In this document: positions 14,301 through 23,300 of the stretch, in pieces | Numbering within the stretch: the first letter of the stretch is position 1 | Layout of the letters: every line of letters begins with the position of its first letter | Assembly (NCBI GenBank): GCA_008711295.1 | Contig: VUYV01000793.1 | Coordinates: 62,001 to 126,000, forward strand | Source of the DNA: Anarhynchus alexandrinus | Taxonomy: Eukaryota > Chordata > Aves > Charadriiformes > Charadriidae | Direction of reading: 5' to 3' | Length of the DNA: 64,000 nt | Translations under genes and position numbers: made by a program | Notes under the pieces: model-generated | Told to the model about the DNA's origin: nothing | The model's input: the letters and a program-made list of their open reading frames with translations, nothing else | The model's database searches: none

Positions 14301-17300
14301 CTAAAGTCTGTCTACACTACGTAAATATTTAAGTTCCTTTATTTTCTTAGCCTCCCTGACAGAGGCAACTAGCAACCAAGTCAACAACTCCTTTGAATAA
14401 AAAGGGAATTAGCCCTTTGTAGTTCAGTTATACTTTTGCTGTTAGGCAGTATTAAGGACCTCTTCATGGGGTGTAAAACAACTTGTGGAGGAAGGAAGAT
14501 TAAGCTGTAAATAAACAAAGCAAGCAGTGACAAATGAAAGAGTAGCTGTGGAAAAAAAAAAAGCATAGAATAGCAAATTTTCTAAGATACAAGCTAAGGA
14601 GAAAAACAGCATCAGTAAAATTGATCAGCTTAGAGCTAACAATACTGATAGCTTCTGGAACTACAAATTGACAGGCATCCACTCAAACAATCCAGAGAGG
14701 GACAACGCTAGTGGCACATGCAAACATTGGAAATCTATGTCTGTTTTCCCTGTCCAGTATTTAGAACAAAAAACAAAAAAAATCACCCCAAATCAAAAAA
14801 CACCCTCTGCTAAATCATTTTTTCTGAGACACTGCCTTTGTGTTTCCTAAAGTATGGAAGGAGAGTATGTAATTGAGATTCAAATCAACTGACAACGTTA
14901 TAGGTCAAACAAAAGCTGTTTTACTTACAATCATCAGAGGATAGTCTGCAAGCGAGAGATACTCATATGGCCCCTTCAGTTCTACTGTCACTGTCAAAAG
15001 ACAATCCAATAACCAAATTGAACAAGAACCAAAAGGAGAAAGCACTTAAATGATTTTTACTCAAGCATAAAGAAATTCCAAATCTTCACATAGCTTTTAA
15101 ATCTAACTTGCACTTTAATCAAAGAAAGTTAAGACTCGTAACACGCTCAGCTAAAAGCATGCAATAAAAATTAAATGCTCCATTACCAAGTTAACTCATG
15201 GGAGTACTTAAAATAAAAGTAGTTTGTGCTGGAGATTCATGTGTAACAGGAAAGTTCAGAAACACGTAAGTTAACTTTTTAGGGGGATTTTCAAACTTCT
15301 CTAAAGTTTGGATAGGTTATCAATGCACTGTTATATATAATATAATTTCAAGGAGACAATATGATCTTTGTATTCCACATTATTTGAGCATATTAATATA
15401 AACCACTGCATTGGTCTGGACATTTTTGAAACAACACCAAGCCTCAAAATTGAACTGCTTGGGATTCTTTACTTTCATCATTAAACTGACAGAAAAGCAG
15501 CCTTAGAATCTTCAAGACACTAAGAGTCACCTATTTTCTTATGATAAGAAAGAGTGGTAGTAGGTAATACTTACATCTCTGTGAAGTGAAATATAGTGTC
15601 TTATAAAAATGAACCTTACAGTATATATTAAAAGTACCTTAGAATACACTCAGACTGATATACATAAAAAATGGCACTACATTTTTAACGTACTATATAA
15701 ACAGCTAGCTTACTTGTAAAGGGTTTATTTTGATTTGAAGAAAGCGTTGTTTTCACCATTCTTTTCACTTTGGTAGTAGAGTCCTTTGCAGCTGTAATTC
15801 CAACATGCACAATAAATATATACGGCCCATCTCGCCAAGTTTTGATAACAGCATTCATTGCCTGAAAATAAAATGTCTACAGGTAGACAGTGCATAATCA
15901 AGAAGCTAGGAAAAAGACAGAAGTAGACTCACCACACATGGGTGATATCTTCCATGTAAAAATAAAGCTCATCTCTTCCCAGGCCTAAAACTTAGTCAAT
16001 ATTTGATACATACCTTTTAAATCTATTTATTAGACATAATACTTAAAATTTAGTTGTTTGAATCCAGAAGAATCCTCAAAGACCTTGGAGGTGACAAGGG
16101 CTTATTTGCAAATTTAATACTGGCTTACTGCAAGAGTCACCTCAAAGGTACTACAAAAGCTACAAAGAATTCAGCAAAGCATCCTATTCCTTGTTTTCAG
16201 TCTAGAAACATTAGGACCATCACAGAAATACTTCTATCCTCCTGAAATCAATTGTTTGGCAACAGCACAGCTACATGTAACTCAGCTCCCTGGTGAAGGC
16301 TGACTTTTATAGTGTAAGATTGAAGAGGTAGCTAAGAAGTAGAGAATTTCCATAGAAGTCATTTCCTGTGGAAACTACTACTGCCCCTGCAACAGCTCTC
16401 ATACCTATAAAGCTCAAACCCTGCCAATGAACTAACGGAGGAAGCTTGCCCAGATAAATATTTGCACCATAAAACAAATTGGAGATTTTTTTTGAGTTCC
16501 AGCATACAAAATTGTTAATTCCACAACTGAAGAAGTTCTAGCCATCTCAGAAACTGCAATATTTACCAAGCGCTTTAAGGTTAAAACTAAGACTATCTAT
16601 GTGTGTGTCACTCACATGACCATGGCAGAATCACCACAAATAGCTTTTTTATAACTGCTTCTCCAAGAGGATTTCAGTACTAAGAGCATGCATTTCTTTT
16701 AAGAAACCTCCTGACCACAAGACCTAAAGCAAACAGAATTTTATGTTTGAAAATCAGAAGTTATCACTCCAGTTGTTAGGTACAACGTTTTAAAAGACTA
16801 ACTAGTTAAAGATGAAACCAAATGTAATCTTTAAGTATCAGTCACCACTTAAAACAGATCATATCATTGATTACTTTAAATTACTATGAAAAAAGAAATT
16901 TTTTAATTTATACCATCAGTCTAAACAGTACGAGTTCTATATTTCACATATAGAAGAAGCAGTTACTGTTTCTGTTACTCTGTTTTCTGTTTTTCCAGAC
17001 CAGGGTACCTAGTTTCAAGGTAAAAAAAAAATAAAAATAAAATCCAGGTGTCAAAAAAACCCAGAGAATTGCACCATCCCTGTAAACGCTACCAGCAATT
17101 TCTTATACAAACAAATAAAAATTAAAAAAAATAATAATTTAAGACTGCTGGATGACAAGCCATGTTTAAATTCAATATACATACAGCTTTATCTGCCACC
17201 ATTGTGTGATTTCCTCCACTCTCCTTCTTATCTTTTAAGCCCTTAAAGAAAAACAGGAAAATAGATAAATTAGTACACCAAACCCATCTCTTTCACATCT

Positions 17301-20300
17301 ACAATCGCTCTTTGGAAGGAAAAAAAAACACCTTTACCTCTTGTTTCTCAGGTGAGAGTGGCTCTGGATGAACAAATTCCTTATAGAAAATCTGAAAGAT
17401 ATAAGGAAATTACAGTGTTTATATGCACTTTATATTAACATGACCTTACCAGAACAGCTTCCAGTAAACTTGATTATACGGAAGGATTCTCTGAACAGCT
17501 ATATTAGAAAGCTTTAATTTTTCTAAATCAAACAACTGTCCATTCGTAGAAGGAGTCTTGAATACTTAGATTAATATTTTGTCATTTGAAAGTTGCTTTT
17601 CCTCCCCTCACCTCAACAGGTGTCTATTTTTAGAACTGAACCCACAGACATGACAGTAGAGAAGTTAATTTTATTTTCCAAATATGAATTTGTTGGATAT
17701 CTCCATTACTAGATGAAATCTACACAGACAGAAACAGGACTTTCTGCCTTAGTCCATCAAAAAAAGTCCCTAGATGAGTGGGTGCCTATTAGAGATCCAG
17801 ATTTTGCCAACTCTCCTGAACTACAGTGACCTGAAATCTAGTGAAACTACTATACCACAAGAAAAAAGCCAAACAATCAAAAGGAGATATTTCTGTGAAA
17901 CTTCAGAAATTAATATCTGAGAGGAATAGCTTTTAAAGTTTCAGTAGACTTTTCAAAGGAATTGGAAGAGAAGTCACTTAGACTTTTAAAACCCCAGCTT
18001 CACCAACCCAAACATTCAGTTAAGATGCCCGAATTCACATTACACAGCTAAACCCACAAGATCTCTTCTATAAAACCAAGTAAAAGTAGAACTGACACTT
18101 CTTATATTATTAAACACAAAAAGCAGGCAGCATACAGACTATTTTTTAAAACAAAAAAAAAACCTTTCAAGCCATCTTCACATATCAAAAGAATTAGAGG
18201 CTTGCAAACAGATTAGTAAAAATCCTTTTCAAGTCACCTTTAGGTATGTCTTTTTTCTTAGAAAAACCACACCAAACCCAACAAAAAAAACCAACACCAA
18301 GTTCAACAGTTATGAGACATTTCCCAGTATTCTCTATCCACAACCCTTTGTCTAAACAGGAATGGCTGGCTACAGATGCAACATTGCACAATTTGCCGTG
18401 AATTCTTAAGTACACCATTAAAGAAAGATAGCATGTTATATTGATGTTGTCATTAGTATGATCACACAGCTTTGCCTGGTGATATACAGCTGGTGTACAG
18501 CCTATGTTTGCACGTTACTTCTCTAGGCTGTTTTGCATTGTCTTCTCTCTTCCATTTGATTTTTTTTCAAAAGTGTTTCATTTCTGTTATGATAAATCAA
18601 CATTAACTGAGCAAAGAATGCCAGTCCTTTATTGACCCAAATTCAGTGGGAGCTTCACTCTGCTGCTAGAGATTCACACCCCTACTCAACTAGCAGTAGC
18701 CTTCTGTAAGTGAAACAAATTCAGAACACAGAACCACAAGCAAAAAGAAGCACTGAAATTTACAGTGGTTTGGGTTGGGTTTTTTTCCCCCCCATGGTGG
18801 GCCAGATGTTGAATAGCAAGCCAGAAATACAACAAAATGAAAAAATCATACCAGCTTGGTTGCCACGAACAGACCAAAACAAGTACCTCCCAACCTACAG
18901 TAATACTTACATAGGATGCTACCACACCTAACAGGAACTACCACCTTCTCTGTATACTGTATGAGAGAACAGAGCAAACTGAAGTTTCTGCCCATACCTG
19001 AGGCTTGAAGAGCTCAGAGCAATTTGGAAAGAGGAGAGAAGCCGTGGCATAGTAGCCTGACCAACCCGGATGCTCTTCAGCTGTAGCCCCAAAATAGTAC
19101 TCTGCCTGTTCATCCTGCCAAACATAGAATAGAACTCAGGTTAGCATCCAATATATCAAACTGCTTATCGCAGTAGGCAGCTGCAAGACCTGGAGAGCAC
19201 CATAACTTCCCTCTGCAAACACTCTTGAGCAGAACTGAATAGGATAAAGGCCATCAAGACCACACAAGACTATAAAAACAAGGGCCAAAAAAACCCAGTA
19301 CAGGTTTTGAATAACAATTAATACCCAATTAAAAAAAAAATAAAATATCAGTATTCCTGCAGTGGAGGTGCAGCAGCCAGCATAAACTTCAGTCTACACA
19401 AACTCTACATTATTATATTAAAAACTATAGACCTCAGTACTGTGTTAGATTAGTAGTTACAACGGTCATAATTAATATTTTACGTAAACATGGAAAAGGT
19501 GTTACACAGTATAAACTACAGCTGTGTTCTACCACATTTGACAGAAACACTATACGTTTAATATAAATTGCTAATACTTCCAATGCGCATCCATAAAGAA
19601 CAGAATTTAGACTAAACATGGAAGTATTCACTTTTTCTGTTTGCTGTCATTAAGCATTGTTGTAAATAATATTTTCATCTACCATAAACTCACACACTTC
19701 AGTTTAGAATTGATGCACTTATTTAAGCTTCTGGGTTTAGAAGAATTCCAAGAAACACTTCCACCTTACCCAAAACCCAGAAAAGTCAGTAATTCTAGCA
19801 AGCTGTGGATCAATTCCTTCACATTCCATTCCAAATGATCCAGAAATTTGTTATCTTTCAATGGAGGAGAGTGTCTTTTAGGCCCAAAGAGCAATGAGGA
19901 TGCAAGTGAGATACCTCCAACCCCATCACCCCTAGGTCTGCTTACCCCTAAAAATCATAACACATGCTTTTCCACACAATTCTTACCCCAAAGTTGAAGA
20001 CTTCATTGTAGCAGTCAGAATATCTTAAGTACCAAGTAACATTGTAATTTTGGGAGGGATCACAAGCTTTTTCATCCCCTTCAACTGAAAAAAACCCAAA
20101 CAGGTAAGAACAGGTAAGTTGCCCTCTACCTACCATGCCTTCCTCCCATTCTGTGTCAAGCTACCACAATTAAATTTAATTCCTCCCATTCTGTGCCAAA
20201 CTATCATAATTAAATTTATTTCAAACATGAAACAGAAAGCAAAACAATAGCAAAACATTTTCCTCAAGTAATCCATTACTGTTCAGTGAAAGAAAGAAGC

Positions 20301-23300
20301 ATGCAGAAAACGATTCCATTATATATTACACAATTCTATGACAGAGATGAAGATCATTTGGAAACTTTTTGTTCTCAAGACAATTGGGGATATTTCAGCA
20401 ACTGCAAATACCAAACGAGGAAACAGCAGTGACACAAAAGCATTTCCCTTTCCAAGATATGTGGGACACACAGCAGATAAAGAGAGCTAGAAACAGGTTA
20501 ATACTAAGGGCAATTTGCAACCATAGTTTAAACATACAAATACCATCACCAACAAAATAAATAAAATGGTAAGATTTTGCAAGTCAACACCCACCCCCCC
20601 ACACTCCCAAAAGACAAACAAGCAATCTACACATTAGCTCACTCCGTCAAAGCTGCGATGCCACCGAAAACAGCAATAAGACAACTTTGCACTTTGATTT
20701 ATTAGAGAACATGCATGAAAAGTGACACACAAGACTTCCCCCTCCCCCCATTCAGGAAAGATTGTGTGATTTTTGCTTCAAATCTCATTCTGAAACTAAA
20801 GCCTGCTGGAGAGAATTTGACATTAAGAAGGTAAGCTTCACCCCTAAACAAAATGAGCAGTGATTATTCAGAGTCTTGGAAGAGCCATTTAGATGATTAT
20901 GTGTGGGTTTTGCCAGTCAACAGATAGCAAAACTCTTTTGAGTTGACAGCATGTTTCTAGTTGCTAGCAAGTCCCCACATTTTCACAGGCAACATTCACC
21001 TTGAACTAGACACCCACAAATTTGTTACACATACAGAGCTTTTAATGAATGTTTCCATGTTGACCCCTGCAGGTAAAAATGCAATTAGAAAAAAGACCTG
21101 CCATGGAGTCTTAACTGACTAATCTCACTTTAAACCACATGACTACTAAAGCAAGTATATGTAGAGCTAAAAACCTCAGCAACCAAGTCTCTAATACCAA
21201 AGATTTAAAAAAAAAAAAAAAGATTGGAATACAATCACTGAAAAACAAGAGTTTCCTTATGACGCCTTCTGGTAAGCATGAAAACAAGGCATACATTCTC
21301 CACGTAGCCCCAGATGTTGCAGAGGGCAAAATAAAGAAACTAAGAGGCAACACAAGCAGTGCAGTGACACAGGTAGACGGCAAATTCTTAGAAGACAAAT
21401 GCTTTTCTGATAAAATTGATCACATGAGGAACACCTCCAAAAAGTGCTACGAAAAAATAGGAGGGATTCAAAAATACCATTTCAACACCTTTTTACCTCT
21501 TAAAAATAAATAAGATTATTGAAACTCTATGTTAAGCAGTAACATCAACTAAAACAGGCCATGACTAGAATGATCTGCAAATACCTGCAAACATCAAAAT
21601 TACAGAAACTTTGAAAGGAAGTACTCCAAAAGACAGAAAAGGCATCCATGGCATTTATTGAATTCAGCAACACAGAAATCTAAGTTCCTTAACCTTCAAA
21701 CAAAACCTGCACCATTCAACTCAAATGCAGTCTTTGTAATCATTTACAGAGAGCAGGATTTCTACCATGATCCTAGATAGGAAAACAGATGCCTTCCAGA
21801 ATAGCTCTTAAGAAAAGTAGTAGATTAAAAATAAATTCATTATCGACAATACTAAACACCACTGGCAGTCTTCCCAGTCAGAAGTAGACACCAATACACC
21901 ACACACACACAACAAAACCAAAAACAAAATCAAGAAGGGGAAAGAAAGAGGGTGGAGGAGGAGATGCAGGTGCTCATCAAAAACATGAACGACCCATGAG
22001 CAATCATGCTTGGTAAGAAGGGTCATACTGTCCACACAAACATCACAGAGCAGATGGAAAAGGCAACAGATAGCAAACAGAAGAAGAGAGACCAGTTTCC
22101 ACACAGACAGAAAAGAAACAGTATGTAAAGCTGAAGCTTCCCAGTATCAGATGCAGTTTAAGTATCATCTAGGCTGAGAAACTGAAAATAAGTTTCTTGC
22201 CTTTGTTCCTTCCTCTTTCAGTGATTCATTATCTAAACTCATGTAAATCTTTTAATCACACTGGCATGTAAAACAGGTGCCTTCACTAAAGAATTCTAAG
22301 GCTTAATGCCAATTTAAAGGCTGACGGCACAGTATTCAACAGTAGTTGAAGTCCACATCAGGAGATGGAATTCTTACTGCCAGATCTGCCACAAACCTGT
22401 CTTGTAACAAACAAATTTCGTTTTCTCCATGCCTTTGTTCCTTCCTTCCTTCTCTTGGTTATTGCAGCTGTACACCTCATGATTACACTTACCACACACT
22501 TCACTGCAGGGACCCACATCTTAGATGCCACATTAATATGAGTACACTATTTCAATTAAATTTTAGGCAAGAAAGCCTCACATCTACCAGAGCTCCAAAT
22601 ACCCTTTCAAACCACCCCGTCCTTTTCCCCAGGCATCAGATTTCTGTACTTTGATCCTGCATATGTGCACTTATAGTTGTTTTGCTGCAAGCCATGAAAC
22701 TCAGCATTTGAGCTACACTTGACAAGTGGGAAAACCTTACCCCTGACATGATGGACCTTCACTGATAACCACTCTAATACTAGGGATTAATGGAAGCACT
22801 TTAACAAACACCCTTTGAAACACTGTCCCAAGAAGAGCAGGTATATGAAATTAAACCTGAAAATCAATAAGGTTAATTACTAAACATAATAGAGCACAGC
22901 AATATGCAATTCCATCAAGAAGCATCAGCTAATCCTCATGATACCTTAATTTTCTCACGTTAAAAAAGAGCACAATCACTGCGGCAACTAAGTCTTGGGA
23001 AGTGACAAAGGCACAGATCCCATTAATTGTCTCTAAAGTGACTTTTATTTCCTCATTTGACACAAGCACAGAAAGGCATTCACCAGCACTGTATCTGTAT
23101 AACTACACAATTAGCAGCTGGGGATCAAACAGCTACACCACCCCCTCCTCCGCCCCCCCCACCCCCCCCATAAGAACTGATGCAAACAACCCCTTAAAGT
23201 GCTCAAAGTGCATAGGAAAGATTTCAAGCCTTTCTAAATCAGCTAGTTACTTCCACAAGTCACCTACATCACCTCGTTGCCATCTAAATGCTGTCCCCAT

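Noticed and set aside
21139..21513. 124-codon plus-strand frame inside TMEM87A intron 2
   Set aside because: Lys/Asn/Ser-rich translation with a poly-Lys from an A run, no recognisable family, no promoter or splice context.
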